Source: Lonicera japonica (lineage: Eukaryota > Streptophyta > Magnoliopsida > Dipsacales > Caprifoliaceae). From it: a stretch of 64,000 bases of DNA. Positions 36,690-46,414 of the stretch are shown one piece after another (position 1 is the stretch's first letter; each line of letters begins with the position of its first letter). The stretch lies in contig CM038467.1 in assembly GCA_021464415.1 (NCBI GenBank), positions 11,611,411-11,675,410 on the forward strand, in the 5' to 3' direction. The notes beneath the pieces are model-generated. The model searched no databases. It saw only the letters and a list, made by a program, of their open reading frames with translations, and had not been told where the DNA came from. The translations under genes were made by a program, and so were the position numbers.

Positions 36690-37470
36690 ATTCTCGAAAT
36701 AGATCTCATTAAAAAGAATTGAACCAAAAGTATATTTACCGGGAAAGAGCGAAGTCCCACTCAGCCAAATTGCTCAGCCTTAAGTCAAAAGTTGCAATTA
36801 GAGTGCCTTAAGGATAAGAAACCAAATTACATGTCTCATCAGGATATGATGATAAAAACTAATTATATTAAAGCTTCTCTCGATTTTATAGTACCATTTC
36901 TACAATATGTTCACTAGAAAATATAGATAAGAAAATGCTACTTCTATTTATTTTTGTACAAAAATTTTATACAAATTGATGTAATACTAATCAAATAAAT
37001 CCGTAAAACATGCTTTTAATATTTTATTTATTTATATTTTTATTGGTTAAAGCCAACTGCCAAATCAGCTTACATTAAAAATTATACAAAAATTAAGGAT
37101 ATTTAATATTCTTCAAATATAAACATGTACCGGTGCCGTAGCTGGCATGAATATTATAAGTTTGTTTAAATGTACTTAAATTCTCTTATGACATATTGGG
37201 TTATAGGTTATGTCACGCAGCCAGGGCACAAAGTAAACCGAAAATTATTATTGAAACTAATAATATAAGGTTCATTTAATGGTATAAGTGCGGTTGATTA
37301 ATTAATTTTTGGGATGCAATAGTTGCCTTTGAAAAGGAATCGAAAACGATAGGTGAAAATGCACAATTTTCTATTTTTACATTCATTTGTTCTTGGTTGT
37401 GACAATGAAATAACCGTAAATTAATTCATGAAAACTTAATATTAACTTCATATTTCGAGGATATCTAGCT
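36690..37470 (+). repeat. Segmental tandem duplication, unit 1
   Basis: Matches 37775-38621 in order: GAACCAAAAGTATA, GCGAAGTCCCAC, GCTCAGCCTTAAGTCAAAAG, AAGAAACCAAATTACATGTC, then ATGTCACGCAGCCAGGGCAC, AAAGTAAACCGAAAATTA, a TTGATTAATTAATT block, and finally TATTTCGAG. No open frame is conserved between the units. Confidence 0.85.
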
Positions 37471-37521
37471 AGTGTCTATACTTATTATAATATCATTTCA
37501 CTAAAAAAATTTGTCTATTTA

Positions 37522-37769
37522 GGCTCTCTTTCATAAAAAGTTAAAAAATAAGTTGAGACAATTGATGAGATGCTTTTCATCTCAAACTCATTTTTATGGG
37601 TAGATGTCCTCCATCCTTCATTATTTTTTGTGTTTCTCAACCACCAAAGAAAATTTTTTCATGGAAAAAGTCGTAAAATTTGAAGAAGAGATATCTAAAC
37701 TTATTTTCTAATTTTTTACAAAAATAAATTATTTTATTTTTATTTTTCATATTATCATTAAATACACCC
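37522..37769. mobile_element. PIF/Harbinger-like MITE, copy 2
   Basis: Flanked by TTA on both sides (37519-37521 and 37770-37772). The ends GGCTCTCTTTCATAA and TTAAATACACCC are weak inverted repeats. The interior is clearly the same family as 4316-4625 (GATGAGATG, TCATCTC, CTCCATCCTTCATTA and the TTCATGGAAAAAG block). It lies exactly between the two units of the tandem duplication. Confidence 0.6.
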
Positions 37770-37774
37770 TTAAT

Positions 37775-38621
37775 TTTTGAAATAAATCCCATTAAAAAGA
37801 AAATTGAACCAAAAGTATACCGGAACGAAGTCCCACATAGCCAAATCGCTCAGCCTTGAGTCAAAAGTTGCAATAAGAGTGCCTTGAGAATAAGAAACCA
37901 AATTACATGTCTTATCGTGAAATGATGATAATTAAAGCTTCTCTTGAGTTTATAGTACTATTGGTATTATACAAATTAATGTAATACTAATCAAATAAAT
38001 TTGTAAAACATGCTTTTAATATTTTGTTTATCTTTCTTTTTATCTAATTAATGCCAACAGTTTAAAAAATTATACAAAAATTAAGTATATACATTTAACA
38101 TTCTTCACGTATATGAACATCTACTGGTATCCTGGCATGAATATTATAAGTTTGTTTAAATGCAGTTAAATTATTGGGTTGTAGGTTATGTCACGCAGCC
38201 AGGGCACAAAGTAAACCGAAAATTATAATTGAAATTAATAATATTAAGGTTTATTTAATGGTATACGTCCGGTTGATTAATTAATTGTTGGGATGCAGTA
38301 GTTGCACAGTTGATTAATTGTTGGGATGCAATAGTTGTCTTTGAAAAGGAATTGAAAACATGATAGGTGAGTAAAATGCACAAGGTAATTTCTTATTTAA
38401 ATATAATTTGGTGTTATGTCTGCTTCGTTACATAATTTTGATTTTTGTGGCAACGTATTTCCAAATAAATATTGGTTACTCATTGCCAATCATTTGACTT
38501 GTGAATTAGAAAATTTTCATTTAGGTAATTTTCAATTCTTAAATTTATTTGCCCTTGGTTGTTGAAATGGAATAATAGTAAGTTGATTCATGAAAATTTA
38601 TATTAACTTTATATTTCGAGT
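37775..38621 (+). repeat. Segmental tandem duplication, unit 2
   Basis: The second unit retains the same order of blocks as 36690-37470. It has a short internal duplication around 38278-38330 (TTGATTAATTGTTGGGATGC twice) and about 170 bp extra at 38375-38550 relative to unit 1. Identity is high in the shared blocks but they carry many small indels, so the duplication is not recent. Confidence 0.85.
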
Positions 38622-39100
38622 ACTTAAGGTTAATATCTTTAGAGCAAATTAAAATAACATAGAAGAATTTAGAATATATTTTCACTCAAACATTTGAACT
38701 TTCTTATTTAAATATTTCAACACTTCACACTATAGATACATAAATTTATAATTCATCAATTAAAAATAAAATAATTTTAAAATTAAACAATTTACGTACC
38801 TAAACAAACCCTTAACAATTTATGCGAAAACATGTAGAGTTATAAAATCATCTTTAATTGTGTTGACTTTCTAGGTGTTTTGAAAAGAGAAATGAGATAA
38901 TAAAATTAGTAAAGAAAGAAAGGGCAACTATGTACATGGTCTATACTATGATTACAATTTGAGGAAAGCTATGCGATGTCAGTGTCACCTGACCTAACTA
39001 ATTTAATGCAGCAAATATAGGTCGATCTTCGTGGTTCTTTATTAAGCCGGACCAATATAGTTGAGATGACGCTTATGTTTATAGGGGAATTTTCAGGTGC

Positions 39101-39470
39101 GGATTACTGTTCACGGACCATCTGTATGGATTGGTCCGTTTGGCACGTTTCCCAATGGAATTTTTTGATGAAATTTTGTGGAGATGTTCTTCATCGTGTG
39201 TAGAACATCTCCACCAAATTTCATCAAAAAATTCAACCGGGAAGTAGGTTAACTACATGATTGAAAAATATTGGATTTTATATATCTATTTCTAGACCAG
39301 TTTTTTTCAATCATGTAGTTAACCTACTTCCCGATTGAATTTTTTGATGAAATTTGGTGGAGATGTTCTACACACGATGAAGAACATTCCCACAAAATTT
39401 CATCAAAAAATTCTATCAGGAAGCGTGCCAAATGGACCAATCCGTACGGATGATCCGTGAATAGTAATCC
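39101..39470. mobile_element. Foldback/hairpin MITE with 168-bp arms
   Basis: Arms 39101-39268 and 39303-39470 are reverse complements over 168 bp with about 12 differences by eye (about 93% identity), separated by 34 bp. Each arm also contains its own inverted repeat (GATGAAATTTTGTGGAGATG paired with CATCTCCACCAAATTTCATC around GTTCTTCATCGTGTGTAGAAC). A transcript through it would make a long, nearly perfect duplex. Target duplication is unclear. Single-arm relatives occur elsewhere in the window. Confidence 0.85.
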
Positions 39471-39704
39471 GTATAGGATAGGGACTCTATGTTTATATAT
39501 ATATATATATATATATATTATGCATACATACATATATGAATATATTTATTGTCAACAAAAATCTTATTTAAGCCGTGCATTACATTATTGAAAAATATAT
39601 TTTCACGTGTAAATGTATATAATAACACTGAAATTATTGATTAGAATCACCTACAATTATATCAAAATCATATATCTAAGAATTCAAGCTTCTCCTTCAA
39701 CGTG

Positions 39705-39962
39705 CTAAATAACATAATCATCAACCGACCTAGCATGACGAGCTAAATTATAAACAATAGAATTACAATATTTACTAGTCCGGCCTAGAGATATAGCCGT
39801 ATAACAACGCTGGAGGAGAGGTTGCACATCCAATGACATGGCTTGAACCACATTCCATGCATCTCTCTCTAAACAGACATGACAAAAATGGGTCTCACCA
39901 ACTGCAAAAGTTATAGCTTGATAAACTACAAGCGACTCAATATGCATACTTGGCCTATCCAA
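39705..39962 (-). pseudogene. LINE RNase H fragment (copy B)
   Basis: The minus frame reads AITFAVGETHFCHVCLERDA, then WNVVQAM...YNLARHARSVDDYVI and stop. This follows the plant LINE-type RNase H layout: acidic residue after V.LE.DA, VVQA, then VA/LAxxA and a YVIW-like ending. The expected VAH is changed to YN. The 5' part of the LINE is absent, and I see no target duplication. Confidence 0.6.
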
Positions 39963-39969
39963 TACAAAT

Positions 39970-40518
39970 TATCTTATGAAACAAGTCCAGTAAAAAATAG
40001 CATATATACTAACCATTGTAAATTATGTTATAATTAAACAATAGAGTTACCACTATATATGGTTGGATGTTATGACGAGTTACATTAATATTATAAAAAA
40101 CAAAAAAAATAATATTTTCTTCCAATATTTTTTCACCAAATCAGTTGTCCATGATGTGGGTGAATAATACATAAAGCTTTTGAAGCTTTTATGGCCCTTA
40201 GATATATTTTCCTGCTCACATAAAAATATCAAATCATACTTTAATATATTTTATACACACAAACCAGCTACTCCAATCTACTTTATCTCTCATTAACTTT
40301 CAAAAACTTTAAAATACCACAACAATAAATTCAAAATTGAAATTTAATATATTTAAAATATGCTCATTTAGATTATAAAATAAGATCCATTTTGACAACA
40401 AAATTATGTGTAAACAATTTAAGATTGAATTCCATGCGTAATATATAATATTGTTTTAGTTTTAGTTTTACTAAAGAGTTTGTAAAAGATTAATTGGATT
40501 ACAAAGTGGACAAATATA

Positions 40519-40554
<36 letters not shown>

Positions 40555-42406
40555 AAAAAATAGTTTGCACATAAATGAAATGCTTTCAACCGCCTAGTGA
40601 AAGATGCTCACTTTCTCTTTCTAACCCACGTTTTGACCATTTGCCGTAATCATCTATTTCAATTTCGATGGGTTTCAGTCAAATTCACATGCGATCCGAT
40701 TCTTCTTTTATTTTTTATTTTATTACAAATTTAAATTTAATAGTTTGATGGTATCATATGCTTACAATTGAAAATTTAAAAACAAATAGTTTATCGTTAA
40801 TTACAATACTACACTAAAAACTCTAATAACTTTTTTCATAAGATTTTGCAAGCAATGATCTATTATGGCCCATTTATGCAGATACGATGGTTAGAAAACT
40901 GTATGATATATAGCAATCGCTAATCCATTATTTCGTTATACTTATGAGTGATTTTTATACGTACTTTTGTATGAAAAATGTAGTTTTACTAATATGCATT
41001 TTAATTGGATAATTGTTCAGGTATTAAATATATTTGATATAATTTTATTTTATTTTTATCTTACTATACCTTCCGACAGCAAAGACTAGGTGGTAAAATT
41101 CATAAGTAAGAATAATATTTTTCTGTATAATTCATAAAATTATTGTGATTAAGTAGCAAATTAATCTCACTTAGCATTGTCCGTGCCGAACCACAGTGGT
41201 CCACTGAGAGTGCGTAGGACCACCAAGCTAGAGAGAGGTAGAGCTGCGGATGAGGTTTGATGTTATAGCTTAACTAAAGCCTAAAAGCAGTAGTGTCAAT
41301 GTGTGACAACAATGCCATTCAAAGACTTGGGAGATATATGATCGAGTAGTACATCACCTAAATTAAATTTAATGAACACATATATAACATATGATGTACG
41401 CTTTGTACGTGTCCACTTTCCGTCGATATTGACTGATATATAGTCTCATATATTATTTATATATATATATATATATATATGTACTAACAAAAGAAAATAA
41501 AAAACAAAACAAAACTATAATCATCTTGTTACTATGAAAGCTGTAGCTTAACTATAATTATGATATATACAACCACTTTTTTATATGTGCATTAGAATAA
41601 AATTATTTAAGCAATGGTTAATATAACACACGTACTCTTCGTCATGAACGAGTTGCTGTGAGTTTAATTAAGACTTAACTATTCAAGCAATGGAGTTACT
41701 GTATGCTGGTTCGTAAAAACCGTAACATATTCTTTTACTTCTCATACAACTAATTAATTTTCATGTACTTGTAATTTAAGATCTTTATTGCCGCCACGCA
41801 AGATCGGACTCATGATCGATTTCAGTCGGGGGAATTACTTGTAGTAGGATCTAAATTCTAGCAATAAAACAAATTACTCTCTTAATCAACCACCAAATGA
41901 TCTTTTATCATTATTAAATTTTTCTCCTCAATTTATATATGCATGCAAGTATGTAATACACACAGTGCATTTATAATTTTTTAGTATCATATAGACGTAA
42001 AAAAATCCTGCATATAATTTTAGGAGGGCAATTGGGCGAGTTTACATTGGTTTGCCCTTTCCTCCACGTTAAAATCACAACTTCTTATATATATATAGAG
42101 TCCGTTTTTGGTACGGACCAATCCGTACGGACTGAAAATTTTCGTATATATATATGTTTGTGCATGTATGTAAATTTCTGATTTTTCACATCTCCAAGAT
42201 TTTAATGTAACAATAGAACAAATCCCAACCGCAAAAAAAAGAGTTTGGCTTGTGAGTTGTGGACCATGCAATGGCATAGAACGTATTTTAATTTCATGTA
42301 CTTCGACAGGTACACGCGCGCTAAAGATATGCACATTCATCAAACAAAGAGGAACATGGAGTTTTTTGTTTTCTTTCCTCTTTCCAAAAAAAAATAAAAA
42401 ATGGGT
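39970..42406. other. AT-rich intergenic stretch
   Basis: No gene is recognised. It contains (TA)n(TG)n at about 40519-40553, (TA)n near 41459-41480 and, at 42097-42140, a TACGGACCAATCCGTACGGA phrase matching the tips of the hairpin element at 39101-39470. Confidence 0.5.
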
Positions 42407-42689
42407 TTTTTTGTTGAGATAATGGGTTATAAGGTCTCGCTCCGTAATGTGTTATAACTTTAAGGACGGATTCATGTTTAATAAAGGGAAGTAGTACTAA
42501 TTTCATAATTTGGTTTTACAATAAGGACATTTTTCATAATATTAATTTATTTTAAGGAAAATGATAAATGTTGATGGACAAAACTACCCTACTATATCAT
42601 TTATTCTAATTATACAAAAGACATATTATTCTCTCTTATATACACATAGTTTAGAGAGAGAAAACAAAAAACAAGAGAAAAGAGAAGTT

Positions 42690-42802
42690 GTCTCACCACC
42701 ACCACCACTACCACCACCACCACCATCTTACTCTCCGATCGTATCTCCGAGAGGATCATCGTTCTCATCATCATCGTTATCATCATCGTTATCATCATCG
42801 TT

Positions 42803-42838
<36 letters not shown>

Positions 42839-42859
42839 TTCTTCTTCTTCTTCTTCTTT
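42690..42859. repeat. Compound trinucleotide repeat (CAC/CAT/CTT)n
   Basis: Runs of CAC, ATC and TTC triplets in succession. Frames here give poly-His, poly-Ser or poly-Met and are not genes. Confidence 0.85.
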
Positions 42860-43162
42860 CTAGATCTGCAATCGTAAAACATATATAACTTTTGATCGAA
42901 CCGTTGGATTTGGCTGATTTTTGGATATGTTGTTCGGAAGACAAAGTTACTATTATTGCACGAAAAATTAAGACGATCAGAAGTCATTTTGCTATTGAAA
43001 TCGATCAATTTTGACAGCCCAGCGGGATTTGAAAAACAAATATGATTGTAACTCTTTTTTTTTTATTTTTTTACGAACCCTACGTCGATCCATATCTATA
43101 TACATATAAATAAATTGAGTAAATATTGATCTCATCAATTTTGTTGTTCTCTATTTTGTAAT

Positions 43163-43775
43163 GGTGCTAAAATTATTTTAGCACCTTCTGATTTGTTGTT
43201 CAAGTGGTGTTATCTTATGGTTGTTGTTCAGAAGGTGCTAAATGCATTTAGCACCTTCTGGTTGTTGTCTAGATGGTGCTAAATGCATGTAGCACCCTTT
43301 GGTTACTGTCCAGAGGGTGCTAAATGCATTTAACACCTTCTGGTTGTGATACTTAATGTATTTAGCACCTTCTGGTTGCTGTCCAGAGGATGCTAAATGC
43401 ATTTAGCACCTTCTGGTTGCTCTCTAGGGGGTGCTAAATGCATTTAGTACCTTTTGGTTGTGACGCTAAATGCATTTAGCACCTTATCGTTGCTGTCTAG
43501 CGGGTGCTAAATGCATTTAGCACCTTCTGGTTGTGGTGCTAAATGCATTTAGTACCCTCTGGTTGCTGTCCAGTGGATGCTAAATGCATTTAGCACCTTC
43601 TGGTTGCTGTCCAGCGGGTGCTAAATGTATTTAGCACCTTCTGGTTGCTGTGCAGAGGGTGCTAAACGCATTTAGCACCCTCTGGTTGCTGTCCAGGGGG
43701 TGCTAAACGCATTTAGCACCTTCTGGTTGCTGTGCAGAGGGTGCTAAATGCATTTAGCACCTTCTGGTTGCTGTT
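43163..43775 (+). repeat. Palindrome array 2 (41-42-bp units with a 22-bp palindrome)
   Basis: About 14 units. Each carries the 20-bp perfect palindrome GTGCTAAATGCATTTAGCAC (or a close variant) followed by a 19-20-bp linker TTCTGGTTGCTGTCCAGAG. The linker can itself form a CTGG/CCAG stem. Most units are spaced 41-42 bp; three have a shortened linker. The first unit has an AT centre (TAAAATTATTTTA) like array 1, so the TGCA centre appears to have spread by unit amplification. Confidence 0.9.
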
Positions 43776-43929
43776 GGTGTTATAATGAGACGATATTATA
43801 AGGAAGGGGTATTATTGTCTTTTTTGTATAGTGTCCTTAATTTACACAGCTAATTTTTAAATGTCCTTTATAATTATATTATTATTATAATGAGCCCTTA
43901 TACCTAATTGCCTCTTTTTTGTTTATAAC

Positions 43930-44719
43930 CCAGAGAATTCAAATTGGTTTTGCTTTTAGCCGCCTTTTGAGAAATTAGTAATTGGCTCAAATGAGTTGAT
44001 AATTATTAAATATAAATTTTATAAATGTTTTCTTTTAGTATATATATCTTCTAAGGATTTTTATAGTTTTAAATTTAATTTTTAAAAGTTTCGAATTTTC
44101 AATTTCGTAAATTTAAACTATAAGTGATAACTTTTGATAATTATTAATTACATTATGATAAATACTAAAAAAATTAAGAAGTTGACTTGTAATAAATATA
44201 AAATATCAAACATTAATCTACAAGACGTATTAGACATAAATATTACACACAAGTAAAACAAAAAACACAATTTTATTAAAAAAGATATTATACAGGTCAA
44301 ACTAAAAACACAACCATATTAAATATATTAAACATTAAACTGAGGGCATCTGGATGATATAATAGCATTAAATATTATACATAAATAAAATTAAAAATAC
44401 GGTCATATTAAAAAAAGACATTACACAAATAAAACTAAAAACTATATTTAAAGTATGAAGATCAAGAATATTAAATATAAAAAATTATAGAGAGATGGGT
44501 TTGAGAGTGGGAAGAAATAATTTACTAACCTTAGAATGAACGTTCTAATAATCATTATTCTTGCATCAAATAAAAGATTAATGGTGGTCACTTGGATCAT
44601 ATATTGGATGATTACAACAACATATAATCAAAAATGAAATTTTTGTAGATCCATAATTCACATGGACACTAGACTTTAGAGTTGCTAATTTATACCGTAA
44701 ATATGTACTTTTTTTACTA
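43930..44719. other. AT-rich intergenic stretch, nothing recognised
   Basis: No gene, RNA or defined repeat seen. Words such as ATTAAAC and AAACACAA...ATATTA recur at 44215-44440. Confidence 0.45.
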
Positions 44720-44727
44720 TTATACTC

Positions 44728-45122
44728 TAGGGCTGGAAAATTAAAACCGAGAGCCGGAGAACCGATCCGATCCGAACTAATAAAACCCGGTTCGATTCGG
44801 TTCTTAGAAATATGTTAATTTTTTTAACAATTCGGTTCTTATAAATAGTTATCGATTCTTGATTTAATTTCTTTCTAATAATCATAAAGGAACCGTTATT
44901 TGATTTCCCTTTTAAGCTCTATTTCAATGCTTATGAACTGTTAAAACCGTTATTTCTTTCAAATAACCATTAATATTTTGGTTTTTCTCTTGTTAATGGT
45001 TAACCAATAAACCGAAGGAATCGAATCGCTTTTTCATAGTTAAAACCGAATCATTATGATATAATCGGTTCGATTAGCGGTTCTTCAAAAATTGCTAAAG
45101 AACCAAACCGGTCCCAGCCTTA
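44728..45122. mobile_element. hAT-like MITE
   Basis: Termini TAGGGCTGG and CCAGCCTTA (one mismatch as inverted repeats) with 8-bp flanks TTATACTC (44720-44727) and CTATACTC (45123-45130), one mismatch. Subterminal AACCG / CGGTT words are abundant in both orientations, a known feature of this kind of plant element. It is non-coding. Confidence 0.8.
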
Positions 45123-45419
45123 CTATACTCCTCTTTATTATGGAGTCTTCTTTATATGAAATAATATATACTCAACTCCTTAGTTGCAATTGTTTCATCA
45201 CTTTATCCCAACACATATAAATGTAATTTGAGTGATATTTGCATTGGTAGATGACAATGATATAGAAGAAAATTCAAGAATTACTAATAATAGAGATATC
45301 TCTACGTAGGATTTTACACAATAAGAGATTACTTTGTACAATATTAGGAAACGTATATTTCCTTAATTAGAAAGACTTTTTTTTGGAAAAAGGAATTATG
45401 ATAAACAATACCACATATT

Positions 45420-45649
45420 TTTTTTGAAATAAAAGAGGAAATGCATTAATAAGAATCTGAACTCAAAACATCCAAAATAAACTGAGGAGGGACATCACCC
45501 CAAACCTCACGACCAGACAAAGAACACGCTACTCTAGCAATACAATGAGCAACTGAATTCGCTGATCTATGCACAAAAACAACCCTAAAAGAACAGAGAG
45601 AAAAATGTTTTAAAGAACAGATAAATATTTTGATTTTCGATAAACATGG
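45420..45649 (-). pseudogene. Severely 5'-truncated LINE, RNase H tail (copy C)
   Basis: The minus frame reads VVFVHRSANSVAHCIARVAC, then SLSGREVW...PPQFILDVLSSDS and stop, the classic end of plant LINE ORF2 (HxxRxANxVAHxxAR ... W...PP.....L..D). On the minus strand the stop is followed within about 25 bp by an A run. The whole 230-bp piece is flanked by the 9-bp direct repeat CCACATATT (45411-45419 and 45650-45658), so it is one target-primed insertion of just the 3' end. A 26-bp phrase with AAAGAACAGAGAGAAAAATG is repeated just outside at about 45671. Confidence 0.85.
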
Positions 45650-45913
45650 CCACATATTATTTTTTTCCTTAAAGAACAGAGAGAAAAATGTTTTAAATAT
45701 ATTTACTACCTTAAGAATGATTCATTATTATCTTTTTTTTAGAGTTCGATAAATATCCATAACTAATGGAATAAAAATCAATTGCTAAAGATAATTAGGT
45801 TATTTAGCCATATAATTACTAGATTAAATTTGAATAAATTTATTTTTCACCCATGGACTAAAAACAAAATTTCAAGTTGTTTACTAATTTAACAAATATA
45901 TTGGGTCTGAGTA

Positions 45914-46410
45914 AAGATACCCTTAAAGCATATTTAATGCAATAACAAAAATTGAATAATTAAAATGATTTTTCAATTATCCATTTAGTAAATTCTTAAA
46001 GTTAACTAAATTTGAAAGGTCGATTACATTGATTGACTACAAATAGTAAATTGTTAAAGTTAACAATGTAGGTTTCTTCGATGGTTATTTTTTTCTCAAT
46101 AACCAAATTTGTAAGGTCGATTACATTGATTGAGCACAAATTAATTAATTTGAATTTTTTTAAAAAAAAAGAGGAAAAATTATCTAAATATAAACAAAAA
46201 ATCTCTTTTAGCTAATAGAACTAGTTAATCCCTCATTTTGATTATTGAAAAAAAAGTTGTTAACTTTAATTATAAAAATGATAAATTTGATTATTGGTTA
46301 AAAAGTTATTAAAATCTGATTATACTGTTAAGGTAATATTTTTAGCTAATATTATTAAAATTAATTATAAAAAAGTTGTTAAATTTAACTACGTTATCCG
46401 AGATACTCTT
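45914..46410. mobile_element. Small TIR element (GAGTAT/ATACTC ends), copy 2
   Basis: Related in reverse orientation to 15599-15996 (AAAAATTGAATAATTAAAAT, GTTAAAGTTAAC, ACATTGATTG). The right end is GAGATACTCTTA; the left end is diverged. It contains an internal duplication of AAGGTCGATTACATTGATTG (near 46017 and 46113). It is non-coding. Confidence 0.5.
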
Positions 46411-46414
46411 AGAA

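Larger units (their letters stand above)
42416..43914 (+). mobile_element. Mutator-like non-autonomous element, copy 2, with 9-bp TSD
   Basis: The element is flanked by the perfect 9-bp direct repeat TTTTTTGTT (42407-42415 and 43915-43923), the Mutator signature. The sequence is low complexity, so the TSD alone is not proof. The left end starts GAGATAATGGGTTATAAGG; the right end in reverse complement starts GAGGCAATTAGGTATAAGG. These imperfect TIRs can be followed to the shared AAGGACATTT about 60 bp in. The interior has a (CAC/CAT/CTT)n block, a unique segment at about 42860-43160 and palindrome array 2. There is no transposase frame. Both ends are shared with 9563-10974. Confidence 0.75.

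Noticed and set aside
42610..43008. Frames encoding poly-His, poly-Ser and poly-Met
   Set aside because: They are translations of the CAC/CAT/CTT microsatellite in several frames and have no unique protein sequence.
43163..43775. CRISPR-like array (palindromic repeats with about 20-bp spacers)
   Set aside because: The spacers are near-identical to each other and the array sits in a plant Mutator-like element with a 9-bp target duplication. No cas genes are present. It is a tandem repeat.
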